DNA of 56,664 bases, from contig DAOQWA010000018.1 of NCBI GenBank assembly GCA_035341855.1, forward strand, positions 1 through 56,664. The letters run 5' to 3'. This DNA comes from QQVM01 sp035341855. Its GTDB lineage: Bacteria > Bacteroidota > Bacteroidia > AKYH767-A > 2013-40CM-41-45. The notes under the pieces were generated by a model. The model saw only the letters and a list, made by a program, of their open reading frames with translations. It did not search any database and was not told the DNA's origin. Each line of letters starts with the position of its first letter. Position 1 is the stretch's first letter. This document shows positions 44,090-52,733 of the stretch, one piece after another. The position numbers and the translations under genes are program-made.

Positions 44090-45481
44090 TTAGAACACCT
44101 CTTTAATCTCTTCAAACGAAGAAGCCTTTAGTGTGATCTTCTCATTCATATTTTCAGAAAGGGTTATGCTTTTATGATATAAGTAAGGCCGATCTTTATT
44201 TGATCCTATCACCACTAACTCTGCTTTTTCATTTGTAGGCAATAGATATCCAAGTTTAGCTGAAGAAAATCCATTTAGGGAAAACTCCAGATACGCATTA
44301 CTTTTCCTGAAAATCAAAGCCGCAGAAGTAATTGATAAATCACTATTCTCAATCTTCAAATTACACTTGACAAATATATTTGTAGGATTGTTTATGAATC
44401 GATCACAATTGATATATCCCAATTTACTTGAATTGATCAAACTGTAGACTTTTCCTCTCTTTAAGTCTGCACGCATCTGTTCATCACGATATAACTCCAA
44501 AGCTTTCTTTTCTCCTTCCGACATTTTACTGAATTTTTGCAGAACCGGGTTGTATGCTATTTCCTGATTCCTTTTGTCGGCTGATTCTTTATCAGTAATT
44601 ATTAAAGTCCGACCGTCTGCCGCTATAGTTACACCAACATCAACCGATCTGGCATTTTTTGAGGACTGCGTCTTTTCCTTTTCTTCCATCCAATTCATAG
44701 AGCCATCATTCCTTCTAACACCATTGAAAGAACTATATATGGAATCATTGACCTTCGGAAAATACAGTTGAATATCTTTGCCAACTTTAAGCTTCAGCTC
44801 AACGCCTCCTTGATTAACAGCAACCTTTACCATTCCGGCACTTGATAATAAAAAAGAATCTGAACAGGTACTGAGGGCATCACTGAAGAAATCTTTCATT
44901 GTATAAAATTCGATCAACTCTAATTTTACTTCACCTGACACTTCTTTACCTTCAATGCCTACAAATGAATTAGCTTCAATATTTATTATTGTCCCTTTAG
45001 CACCTTCAATTTCGATATCCTTATCACCCGGAATAATAAATGTTTGAGTTTGGGGAACCAAGGACTTTCTAAATTCTGAAACGGATGAAAACTGATCCTT
45101 TGCGGAACGAAATGAAACCTCTACTCTCCTGCTATATAACTGATCGGCACCATACTGATAAAGTTCGCCCTTTGATTCAGTGAAAATATTATTTCTCTCA
45201 ATTCCTCCGGAGACAAGATACTCCATCACTCTATTGGCGCGTCTTGCTGAAAGTTCATTATTGTATTTGAAAGTCCCGCTGGTATCAGTATATCCAACTA
45301 TTTTGATCTTCTGTTCACCGGACTTATACAAATTGACAATCCTATCTAATTTAGCTACGTCATTCAGGCGCAACTGATCCCGGTCAAAGTCGAAATAAAC
45401 ATTACAATCCTGAGAGTAAGCGGGATTTGATATAAATAATAAAAATACAATAAGCGGTTTGCCAAGAGTGCTGAGCTTCAT
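44090..45481 (-). CDS. OmpA-family protein with N-terminal OmpA domain and large C-terminal region
   Basis: This 463-residue protein has a signal peptide (PLIVFLLFISNPAYS) directly followed by an OmpA-type peptidoglycan-binding domain (about 25-130). That domain contains VYFDFDRDQLRLND and GYTDTSGTFKYNNELSARRA, with the conserved D and R that hold diaminopimelate. The C-terminal two-thirds contain GAKGTIINIEANSFV and SGEVKLELIEFYTMKDFF. This type of module is found in secreted Bacteroidetes proteins, but I do not recognise a named function. The domain order is the reverse of usual OmpA proteins. It is monocistronic as far as can be seen. Confidence 0.8.
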   Translation of the reverse strand: MKLSTLGKPLIVFLLFISNPAYSQDCNVYFDFDRDQLRLNDVAKLDRIVNLYKSGEQKIKIVGYTDTSGTFKYNNELSARRANRVMEYLVSGGIERNNIFTESKGELYQYGADQLYSRRVEVSFRSAKDQFSSVSEFRKSLVPQTQTFIIPGDKDIEIEGAKGTIINIEANSFVGIEGKEVSGEVKLELIEFYTMKDFFSDALSTCSDSFLLSSAGMVKVAVNQGGVELKLKVGKDIQLYFPKVNDSIYSSFNGVRRNDGSMNWMEEKEKTQSSKNARSVDVGVTIAADGRTLIITDKESADKRNQEIAYNPVLQKFSKMSEGEKKALELYRDEQMRADLKRGKVYSLINSSKLGYINCDRFINNPTNIFVKCNLKIENSDLSITSAALIFRKSNAYLEFSLNGFSSAKLGYLLPTNEKAELVVIGSNKDRPYLYHKSITLSENMNEKITLKASSFEEIKEVF

Positions 45482-45666
45482 GACTTGAATATTAAAAAAT
45501 TTAAATATCAGATTCTAACGTGAACTCGCATAGAAAATTGAAACCGGCTATAAAATATTTTATATGCTAATTTAAAATTTCAGGTAAAATTGAATGGGAA
45601 AATTTCACAATCAATAGAATCAAAAAAATGATGTCAAAGTCAGCAATGAAGATCAGTTACACGTAA

Positions 45667-45831
45667 ATGATCATTTCCTTTTTAATTAAAAGCTATAAAA
45701 AAGACCCCGGTTACTTTGAAGTAAGGTACTATGCTAACAAAATTTGGGTGCCAAATAATAATGAAAATGCAGAAATCAATCTAAATGGGACAGGGATAGT
45801 TCTTAAAATTTGCCAGTTTAATCAGACTTGA
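45667..45831 (+). CDS. Possible small protein (54 residues), tentative
   Basis: In the 443-bp gap between ompA-like and coxA genes, an ATG-to-TGA frame encodes MIISFLIKSYKKDPGYFEVR followed by a polar region with YYANKIWVPNNNENAEINLN. It is the only sizeable frame in the gap. There is no -7 box or known motif. The rest of the gap is AT-rich and empty apart from the coxA terminator. Confidence 0.22.
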   Translation: MIISFLIKSYKKDPGYFEVRYYANKIWVPNNNENAEINLNGTGIVLKICQFNQT

Positions 45832-45875
45832 TTTAGGTTTTCAGCTAATCAAGAAAATCAATTATAATTATGATC

Positions 45876-45906
45876 AAAAAAAGCCTGCTCTTTTAAGAAC
45901 AGGCTT
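45876..45906 (-). terminator. Intrinsic terminator after coxA
   Basis: AAGCCTG (45881-45887) pairs with CAGGCTT (45900-45906), and TCTT/AAGA pairs inside. On the minus strand the stem is followed by T residues (A-run just left of 45881). It lies about 20 bp after the coxA stop and ends the respiratory operon. Confidence 0.8.
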
Positions 45907-45924
45907 TTTTAGTTTTTATCAATT

Positions 45925-47742
45925 CTAGCCTTCTCCAGGCAAATTTGAGTTCTTTGTTTGTGAGAACGGTGTTGTTTGAGGGATGAAATCCTGCTCCTCG
46001 CCCGGCTTACCATAGTCATAAGGCCATCTGTGCACTTCAGGAATTGCTCCCGGCCAATTACCATGAAGGTGCTCAACAGGTGCCGTCCATTCAATTGTAT
46101 TAGAGTTCCAAGGGTTCTGAACTGCTTTCTTACCACGGTACATTGAATAGAAGAAATTGGCTACGAAAATTAATTGTGCCAGTCCACCTAAAATAGCGAA
46201 GAAGCTGATCAGCGCATTAATATTAATAGCAGCATCAAATCCTTCGTATGCTGTATATGCATAATAACGACGAGGTGCTCCTGCAAGTCCTACGAAGTGC
46301 ATTGGGAAGAACGTACCATATACTGCGACAATAGTTAACCAAAAATGGAGGTATCCCATACGCTTATTCATCATGCGACCATACATCCGCGGGAACCAAT
46401 GATACACTCCGGCAAACATACCGAAGATAGCAGAGCTTCCCATTACAATATGGAAGTGAGCGACCACAAAATAAGTATCATGGAGATTAATATCCAATGC
46501 AGAGTCTCCAAGGATGATACCGGTTAATCCGCCGGAGATAAAGAAGGAGACGAGACCGATAGCAAATAACATAGCAGGCGAGAGTACAATATTAGCCTTC
46601 CACAATGTTGCCAGGTAATTAAACACCTTTACGGCAGATGGTATAGCGACCAACAAAGTAGTAAATACGAATACGGAGCCCAGGAATGGATTCATTCCTG
46701 TGACGAACATATGGTGTCCCCAAACGATAAATGAAAGGAATGCAATAACAAGCATCGATCCGATCATGGCCTTATATCCGAAGATAGGTTTACGTGACTG
46801 AGTAGCGATTACTTCAGACGCCAGTCCGAGTGCAGGCAACAATACGATGTAAACCTCCGGGTGTCCAAGGAACCAGAATAAATGTTGGAATAGAATCGGA
46901 CTTCCGCCGGCATGAGCAAGAGGCGCTCCATTGATGAAGATATCAGATAAATAAAAGCTTGTTCCAAAACTTCTGTCAAACAAGAGTAACAAAGCTGCAG
47001 CAAAGAGAACCGGGAATGAAAGTATACCCAGGATCGCAGTAATAAGGAATGCCCAGATTGTCAAAGGAAGACGTGTCATCTTCATGCCCTTTGTACGAAG
47101 GTTGATAATGGTCACAACATAGTTAATACCACCTAATAAGGCAGAAGCGATGAACAATACCATGGATATAAGCCACAGGGTCATCCCCAACCCGGAGCCG
47201 GGAATAGCCTGAGGCAAGGCACTCAAGGGAGGATAGATCGTCCAACCGGCTGATGCAGGTCCGGCTTCAACGAATAATGATGCAGTCATCACAGCACATG
47301 ATCCGAAGAAGAACCAGTACGATAACATGTTCAGGAATCCTGAAGCCATATCACGAGCTCCAACCTGCAATGGAATGAGTAGGTTACTAAAGGTTCCTGA
47401 TAGCCCGCCTGTTAAAACGAAGAAGACCATGATGGTACCGTGAATGGTAACCAATGCCAGGTAGAAATTAGGATCCAATTTACCATCAGCTCCCCATTTT
47501 CCCAGAATACTTTCCAGGAAGGGAAACTTCTGATCCGGCCAGCCCAACTGGAGGCGGAATACAAGTGACATCAGCATGGCAAGAATAGCCATGACAATTG
47601 CAGTGACAAGAAATTGCTTAGAGATCATTTTATGATCCTGACTGAAAACATACTTGTTCCAGAAAGTCACATGATGCTCGTGCTCATGATGATCATCCCC
47701 CGCATGGGAATCAACAGCATGATCGTTTGTGTGAGTAGACAT
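45925..47742 (-). CDS. coxA: Cytochrome c oxidase subunit I (aa3-type heme-copper oxidase)
   Basis: This is the catalytic subunit, reducing O2 to water and pumping protons across the cytoplasmic membrane. It has about 12 helices. LGHPEVYIVLLPALG holds the copper-B histidine and the linked tyrosine, and its GHPEV glutamate is typical of A1-type oxidases. DTYFVVAHFHIVMGSS carries the heme a3 and heme a histidines. At 605 residues it is full length, with a histidine-rich N-terminus (residues 4-24). It is downstream of coxB (76 bp gap). No subunit III gene follows here. Confidence 0.97.
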   Translation of the reverse strand: MSTHTNDHAVDSHAGDDHHEHEHHVTFWNKYVFSQDHKMISKQFLVTAIVMAILAMLMSLVFRLQLGWPDQKFPFLESILGKWGADGKLDPNFYLALVTIHGTIMVFFVLTGGLSGTFSNLLIPLQVGARDMASGFLNMLSYWFFFGSCAVMTASLFVEAGPASAGWTIYPPLSALPQAIPGSGLGMTLWLISMVLFIASALLGGINYVVTIINLRTKGMKMTRLPLTIWAFLITAILGILSFPVLFAAALLLLFDRSFGTSFYLSDIFINGAPLAHAGGSPILFQHLFWFLGHPEVYIVLLPALGLASEVIATQSRKPIFGYKAMIGSMLVIAFLSFIVWGHHMFVTGMNPFLGSVFVFTTLLVAIPSAVKVFNYLATLWKANIVLSPAMLFAIGLVSFFISGGLTGIILGDSALDINLHDTYFVVAHFHIVMGSSAIFGMFAGVYHWFPRMYGRMMNKRMGYLHFWLTIVAVYGTFFPMHFVGLAGAPRRYYAYTAYEGFDAAININALISFFAILGGLAQLIFVANFFYSMYRGKKAVQNPWNSNTIEWTAPVEHLHGNWPGAIPEVHRWPYDYGKPGEEQDFIPQTTPFSQTKNSNLPGEG

Positions 47743-47793
47743 TATAGCGGCTTTTATATAAGCGTTATTCGATGAACAATATTATTCTTAAGC

Positions 47794-47806
47794 CCGGCCA
47801 AGCCGG
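47794..47806. other. Short GC hairpin between coxB and coxA
   Basis: CCGGC (47794-47798) pairs with GCCGG (47802-47806) around a 3-nt loop in the coxB-coxA gap. No T-run follows on the minus strand, so it is not an intrinsic terminator. It could mark an mRNA processing or stability site. Confidence 0.3.
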
Positions 47807-47818
47807 TGATTCATTAAA

Positions 47819-48877
47819 TTATTTTGTGGCGATAACCTTTATATCAGAAGCAGTAGCCTCAGCAGTAATAACAGAATCGGTGGTCAGGGCCGGCTCTGCA
47901 GCAGGCTTTACTTCCGCTCTTTCAAATACATAACTTTGCTCTTTATACCACTTTTTAAATTCTTCAGGCGATTCAATCACAAGTTTCAACTTCATATTAT
48001 AATGTGCCACACCACAGATCTTGTTACATAATAATACGTAGTCAAATTCAGGGTTATTTGTGATGAGGCGCATGCTATCTGTAGTGATAGTAGGCTCAAG
48101 TGTAAACTCAGTAGTCATACCGGGAACACAGTTCATTTGTGCACGTAAGTGTGGGAAATAGGCACTGTGAATTACATCGCGGGAATGGAATTTAAAATTA
48201 ATCACTGATCCGACAGGAATGTGTAGTTCCCGGGCTGTTTTATCATCTTCGGAAGAAGCGTCATTCACATCAACTCCAAGAGGGTTATTATCAGTGATCA
48301 GTTTGAAGTTTGAATGGCCTAATTTATTATCAGCACCTGAGTATCGGACAGACCAGTCAAATTGTTTACCATAAACTTCTATTACCATGGCTTCTGCCGG
48401 TGCAGGAGCGGTAATGCTTATCCATAATTTTAATCCGTAAACGATAAGTCCCATCAATACAACGGCTGGAATGATCGTCCAAATGAATTCGAGCTTGTGA
48501 TTTTCAGGGTAGAAGTATGCCTTGTGTCCTTTTTTATGCTTGTATTTCCACGCGAAATAAAATAGTAAAAACTGAGTAATGAAGAACACCACGATGATCA
48601 GTGCGAAGTTCATATTTAAGAAACTATCTGTCAACGCACCATGCTTGGAGGCAGATACCGGAAGAAGGTATTTCTTTGCATCTAATGTAAAATAGATCAT
48701 CCCGGCGAATCCTAAGAACAGGAACCAGAGTGATAGTTTACCGTGAGTGCTGTTATCTTTATCTGTGACGGCATCTTCATCACCCCGTAAGTCTCGTACC
48801 AATTCCAATACGCGAATGAGGCGCCAGATGGTGACCACGGCCATTACTATAACAAGAAGGGTCAGTAGCTTTATCAT
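47819..48877 (-). CDS. coxB: Cytochrome c oxidase subunit II
   Basis: Subunit II accepts electrons through the dinuclear CuA centre. The CuA ligands are in HSAYFPHLRAQMNCVPG and CNKICGVAHYNM. At 352 residues it is longer than usual, with an extra N-terminal helix (LLTLLVIVMAVVTIW) before the two helices of typical subunit II. There is no CxxCH, so it is not the heme-fused caa3 form, and electrons probably arrive from ActE or ActA. It lies between actF and coxA. Confidence 0.95.
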   Translation of the reverse strand: MIKLLTLLVIVMAVVTIWRLIRVLELVRDLRGDEDAVTDKDNSTHGKLSLWFLFLGFAGMIYFTLDAKKYLLPVSASKHGALTDSFLNMNFALIIVVFFITQFLLFYFAWKYKHKKGHKAYFYPENHKLEFIWTIIPAVVLMGLIVYGLKLWISITAPAPAEAMVIEVYGKQFDWSVRYSGADNKLGHSNFKLITDNNPLGVDVNDASSEDDKTARELHIPVGSVINFKFHSRDVIHSAYFPHLRAQMNCVPGMTTEFTLEPTITTDSMRLITNNPEFDYVLLCNKICGVAHYNMKLKLVIESPEEFKKWYKEQSYVFERAEVKPAAEPALTTDSVITAEATASDIKVIATK

Positions 48878-48919
48878 GAAATATAATTATCCGTTATTAA
48901 TATTTAGCCTCTATTCGGC

Positions 48920-50101
48920 TTAGATATGGTGATGTAAAGTTTCCTGGAACATAGGGTGATTTCTTGGCACGATTGAAGCCTTGCTGAGTTCAGCGAGTGT
49001 TACACGAAGAAATAATCCAAGGTATCCAATACCTGTTCCAATTTCAATGAATCCTATATGCCAGTCTTTTCCAAGTACTCCCGGTGTGACCATTAAGAAC
49101 ACATCCAACCAATGACCAATAATGATGATGATACCGGCTATCCACAATATAGGTATCTGACGTTTTGCGTCACGGGTCATCAAAATTAAGAGTGGAGCAC
49201 AGAAATTAACAATGAGGTTTGTCACCCATAATGTCTTGAAATTCTCCCAGCGTACCTGATAATATACTACCTCTTCAGGAAGATTTGCGTACCAGATAAG
49301 CATGAATTGCGAGAACCACAGGTATGTCCAGAAGATGGAAAAAGCAAACATGAATTTACCAACGTCATGCAGGTGATCCGATGATACATGATCCATATAT
49401 CCTTTTGAACGGAGGAACAAAATGAGCAAACACATCATGGACAAACCACTTACGAATAATCCTGCGAATGTGTACCATCCGAACATGGTAGAAAACCAAT
49501 GCGAATCGACACTCATCAGAAAATCCCATGCTGATGTAGATGATGTCACTGCAAACAATACGACAAACACGGCACCCATACTTACGCTTTTTCTGTAGGG
49601 TTCAAGACCGCCCTCTGCATCTTCTCTTAATGACTGTTTACGCAAGGCATAAGTAAAGCCTACCCATATAAGGGCATATGCAACCACGCGTGTGATGTAA
49701 AATGGAATATTAAGGAATCCGCTTTTGCCGGCCAAAATATGGTCGTAGTCAGGACTGTTTGGATCATATAATTCCGAATGTGTCCAGTGATAAAGATCAT
49801 GATGACCAAAAATAAATATGAGAATCATCCCTGCCATTCCGTATTTCAGGAATCCACCCATCGCCTCAGGTACTCTTTTAATCCCGACAGCCCAACCAGC
49901 CTGAGCAATGTACTGAACTGCGACAAAGAAGGTTCCACACAGTGCGATCGCCGTGAAATAAAAATTGTTATGTAACAAAGTCGCCCATGTTCGTGTGTGA
50001 TCCGAAAGGAATCCCATAACAATTGCGATCAAACCAATCGCCATCATGATGATGGTGATCAATTTGTTATTCTTGGTAAGCTCGTATTTTCTGTCCATCA
50101 T
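48920..50101 (-). CDS. actF: Alternative complex III subunit ActF
   Basis: ActF is an integral membrane subunit of the quinol:electron-acceptor oxidoreductase. It has about 10 helices, with FFVAVQYIAQAGWAVG and GHHDLYHWTHSELYDP near the N-terminus and TLAELSKASIVPRNHP at the end. I chose the ATG at 50101 (393 residues, MMDRKYELTKN); the upstream alternative is a TTG at 50116. It lies between actE and coxB in the usual order. Confidence 0.9.
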   Translation of the reverse strand: MMDRKYELTKNNKLITIIMMAIGLIAIVMGFLSDHTRTWATLLHNNFYFTAIALCGTFFVAVQYIAQAGWAVGIKRVPEAMGGFLKYGMAGMILIFIFGHHDLYHWTHSELYDPNSPDYDHILAGKSGFLNIPFYITRVVAYALIWVGFTYALRKQSLREDAEGGLEPYRKSVSMGAVFVVLFAVTSSTSAWDFLMSVDSHWFSTMFGWYTFAGLFVSGLSMMCLLILFLRSKGYMDHVSSDHLHDVGKFMFAFSIFWTYLWFSQFMLIWYANLPEEVVYYQVRWENFKTLWVTNLIVNFCAPLLILMTRDAKRQIPILWIAGIIIIIGHWLDVFLMVTPGVLGKDWHIGFIEIGTGIGYLGLFLRVTLAELSKASIVPRNHPMFQETLHHHI

Positions 50102-50131
50102 TAAATCGTTGAGCAATGGAATTAAATTAAT

Positions 50132-50767
50132 TTACATTCCTGCAGTTGCGGCAGGACTACTTGTAGTTGTATCAATGGCTACTGCTGAAGCACCTTTCTG
50201 AAGTGTCTGAACGTGTTGAATAATCTTCCAACGTTGCGAAGCACTTAGCTGAGACGCATGTGACCCCATCATGTTTTTACCATATTGAATTGAATGAAAC
50301 ATCTTACCTTCAGGAAGATTTTTCAATGCTTCAGAGTTATATGCAGGTGGAACCGGTCCGTTTCTTTGAACTACAGGACCATCACCCATTCCTGTCTCAC
50401 CATGACAAACCTGGCAATAATTAAAATATAGTCTTTTACCTTCGGCAAGGTTCTCGGCCGTTACCGGTAAAGGATTCTTTAGCTGTGCACCTGCTAGCTC
50501 ATATCCCTCAGGAGTATTCTCAAAAGCGTATGGCATGCGATCTAAATCGCTGAAGTTTGCATCGCCTCTTGCAATGGTTCCTTTCACAGGCTGACGAGCA
50601 GTGATACTGTCAGGAAAGTTTGGGTTGGATGAGTAAGTCTCGTATGAAGGAGAACGATACATATCCGGCATGTATTCATGACCCGGTTTGCTCGTGTCAG
50701 TATAATGACATGAGGCTGCCAGAGCGATGAATCCAAGTGGTACAATATAACTTAGTAATTTCTTCAT
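50132..50767 (-). CDS. actE: Alternative complex III cytochrome c subunit ActE (lipoprotein)
   Basis: This is a monoheme c-type cytochrome. Its lipoprotein signal ends in the lipobox LAASC (C20), so it is anchored at the membrane on the periplasmic side. The heme site is CQVCH (118-122), and methionine-rich KNMMGSH near residue 175 is a probable axial ligand region. The length is 211. As part of alternative complex III, it likely transfers electrons toward the CuA centre of the adjacent oxidase. Confidence 0.93.
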   Translation of the reverse strand: MKKLLSYIVPLGFIALAASCHYTDTSKPGHEYMPDMYRSPSYETYSSNPNFPDSITARQPVKGTIARGDANFSDLDRMPYAFENTPEGYELAGAQLKNPLPVTAENLAEGKRLYFNYCQVCHGETGMGDGPVVQRNGPVPPAYNSEALKNLPEGKMFHSIQYGKNMMGSHASQLSASQRWKIIQHVQTLQKGASAVAIDTTTSSPAATAGM

Positions 50768-50775
50768 GGTCTTGA

Positions 50776-51309
50776 TCAGGCAAATTGCATTGATTTTAAC
50801 ATCACCTCAGAAGCACCTGATGCTTTGATCAGGGAAACTACTTCATTTATTTTTCCTTCGTCCTTGATATCTACGTGAAGAACGAATCTATCATTTGTGA
50901 TACGCGGATGCGGAATAGGCGCCGAAACACCCGGCAGGAGTTTGCTTCTCAACAAGAATGTTAGTACCATTCCGTGAGCAGCACAGAATACCGTCAACTC
51001 AAAAGTAACAGGTATGAATGCCGGGAGATTCATATAGTACAACATGTTTGGCTTACCTCCGATATTGATAGGCCAGTCGGAGACCATCATATACCAAGTC
51101 ATCAACAGGGCAAGTGATGTACCTGTGATACCATATATGAATGCAGTTACCGAAAGTCTCGTACGAGGAACATTCAGTAACTTATCGATGCCGTGGATAG
51201 GGAAAGGGCTTTGTACATCCTTGCAGACGACTCCCTGTCCTTTTAAAGAAGTGATGGCATCCATAAGGACTTCTTCATCTTCGTAAATACCGTATATTAA
51301 TTTAGCCAT
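50776..51309 (-). CDS. actD: Alternative complex III subunit ActD (DUF3341)
   Basis: This 177-residue protein has two membrane helices (VTAFIYGITGTSLALLMTWY and a second near 100-120) between soluble ends. It matches the DUF3341 family, with IYGIYEDEEVLMDAI at the start and a PHPRITNDRFVLHV region near the end. It has no cofactor motif and acts as a structural subunit of alternative complex III. It lies 12 bp after actC and 8 bp before actE. Confidence 0.92.
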   Translation of the reverse strand: MAKLIYGIYEDEEVLMDAITSLKGQGVVCKDVQSPFPIHGIDKLLNVPRTRLSVTAFIYGITGTSLALLMTWYMMVSDWPINIGGKPNMLYYMNLPAFIPVTFELTVFCAAHGMVLTFLLRSKLLPGVSAPIPHPRITNDRFVLHVDIKDEGKINEVVSLIKASGASEVMLKSMQFA

Positions 51310-51321
51310 GATAAATGGTCT

Positions 51322-52695
51322 CTATTTTTTCAAATATTGATTTCCTGTTTTCTTAAGAATTGATTTGAGCTCTGCCAAAGCAATTACCGGGAACACGCGG
51401 GCAAAGATTAGGAAGCATGTGAAGAACAAGCCTATTGTTCCTACAAAAATACCCACTTCTATATAGGTTGGTGAATACATCACCCAGCTACTTGGTAGAA
51501 AATCTCTGTGCAAAGAGGTCACAATGATAACAAATCGCTCAAACCACATTCCGATATTCACGAAGATGGAAATGATAAATGTTGCCATTACGCTTGTGCG
51601 TAGTTTCTTGAACCAGAAAAGCTGAGGTGTAATAACGTTACATGTCATCATACTCCAATAAGCCCACCAATATGGACCGAACATTCTGTTCATAAAGGCA
51701 TATTGCTCATACTGCACACCTGAATACCATGCAATGAAGAATTCAGTGATATATGCCACCCCGACAATTGAACCTGTGAGAATGATGATCTTATTCATCA
51801 GCTCAATGTGCTGGATCGTGATATACTGCTCAAGTGACAATACTTTCCTTGCTACGATCATAAGCGTTAACACCATAGCGAATCCGGAGAATATGGCACC
51901 TGCTACGAAGTAAGGAGGGAAGATCGTCGTATGCCAACCGGGTACAATTGAAGTTGCGAAGTCAAAGGATACAATGGTGTGCACAGAGAGTACAAGCGGC
52001 GTCGATAAACCTGCAAGCACCAATGAAACTTCTTCAAAACGATGCCAGTCGCGAGCCGTACCTTTCCAACCGAATGCAAGCAATCCATAGATGAATTTTT
52101 TTGCCGGCGTAACACAACGATCACGTACTGTTGCAAGGTCAGGTAATAATCCCAGATACCAGAACACAAGTGATACAGTGAAGTATGTAGAGATCGCAAA
52201 AACGTCCCATAGCAATGGTGAATTAAAGTTCACCCATAATGATCCAAACTGATTTGCTATAGGAAACATCCAATAGTCTAACCAAGGACGACCAGTATGG
52301 AATACCGGGAATAATCCGGCACAGATTACAGCAAAGATCGTCATCGCTTCCGCAGAGCGGTTGATAGACATTCTCCAGCGCTGACGGAAGAGTAAGAGGA
52401 TCGCCGAGATCAATGTTCCGGCGTGACCGATACCGATCCACCAGACGAAGTTGGTAATATCCCAGGCCCAGCCAACCGTTTTGTTAGCTCCCCATGCTCC
52501 TATTCCTGTTCCTATGGTGTAGGATAAACAAGTTATTCCCCATATCATCGCTGTAAAGGCGATCACGAAAGATATCCACCAATATTTATTGGCTTTTCCC
52601 TCTATCGGACGACAGATATCTTCTGTCATCTGGTGATATGTTTTATCTCCGAGAATTAACGGGTCCCGGACGACCGATTCGTGATTACCGCTCAT
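51322..52695 (-). CDS. actC: Alternative complex III subunit ActC (NrfD/PsrC-like)
   Basis: ActC is a polytopic membrane protein (457 residues) of the NrfD/polysulfide reductase family and the likely site of quinol oxidation. Typical segments are WWIGIGHAGTLISAILLLFRQ (split as WWIGIGHAGTLIS and AILLLFRQ) and VFHTGRPWLDYWMFP. FDFATSIVPGWHTTIFPPYF follows. It lies between actB and actD. It is distinct from ActF, the other large membrane subunit. Confidence 0.94.
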   Translation of the reverse strand: MSGNHESVVRDPLILGDKTYHQMTEDICRPIEGKANKYWWISFVIAFTAMIWGITCLSYTIGTGIGAWGANKTVGWAWDITNFVWWIGIGHAGTLISAILLLFRQRWRMSINRSAEAMTIFAVICAGLFPVFHTGRPWLDYWMFPIANQFGSLWVNFNSPLLWDVFAISTYFTVSLVFWYLGLLPDLATVRDRCVTPAKKFIYGLLAFGWKGTARDWHRFEEVSLVLAGLSTPLVLSVHTIVSFDFATSIVPGWHTTIFPPYFVAGAIFSGFAMVLTLMIVARKVLSLEQYITIQHIELMNKIIILTGSIVGVAYITEFFIAWYSGVQYEQYAFMNRMFGPYWWAYWSMMTCNVITPQLFWFKKLRTSVMATFIISIFVNIGMWFERFVIIVTSLHRDFLPSSWVMYSPTYIEVGIFVGTIGLFFTCFLIFARVFPVIALAELKSILKKTGNQYLKK

Positions 52696-52733
52696 GGTTG
52701 GTTAATCAGTTTGCTTTCTGAATAATATAATAA

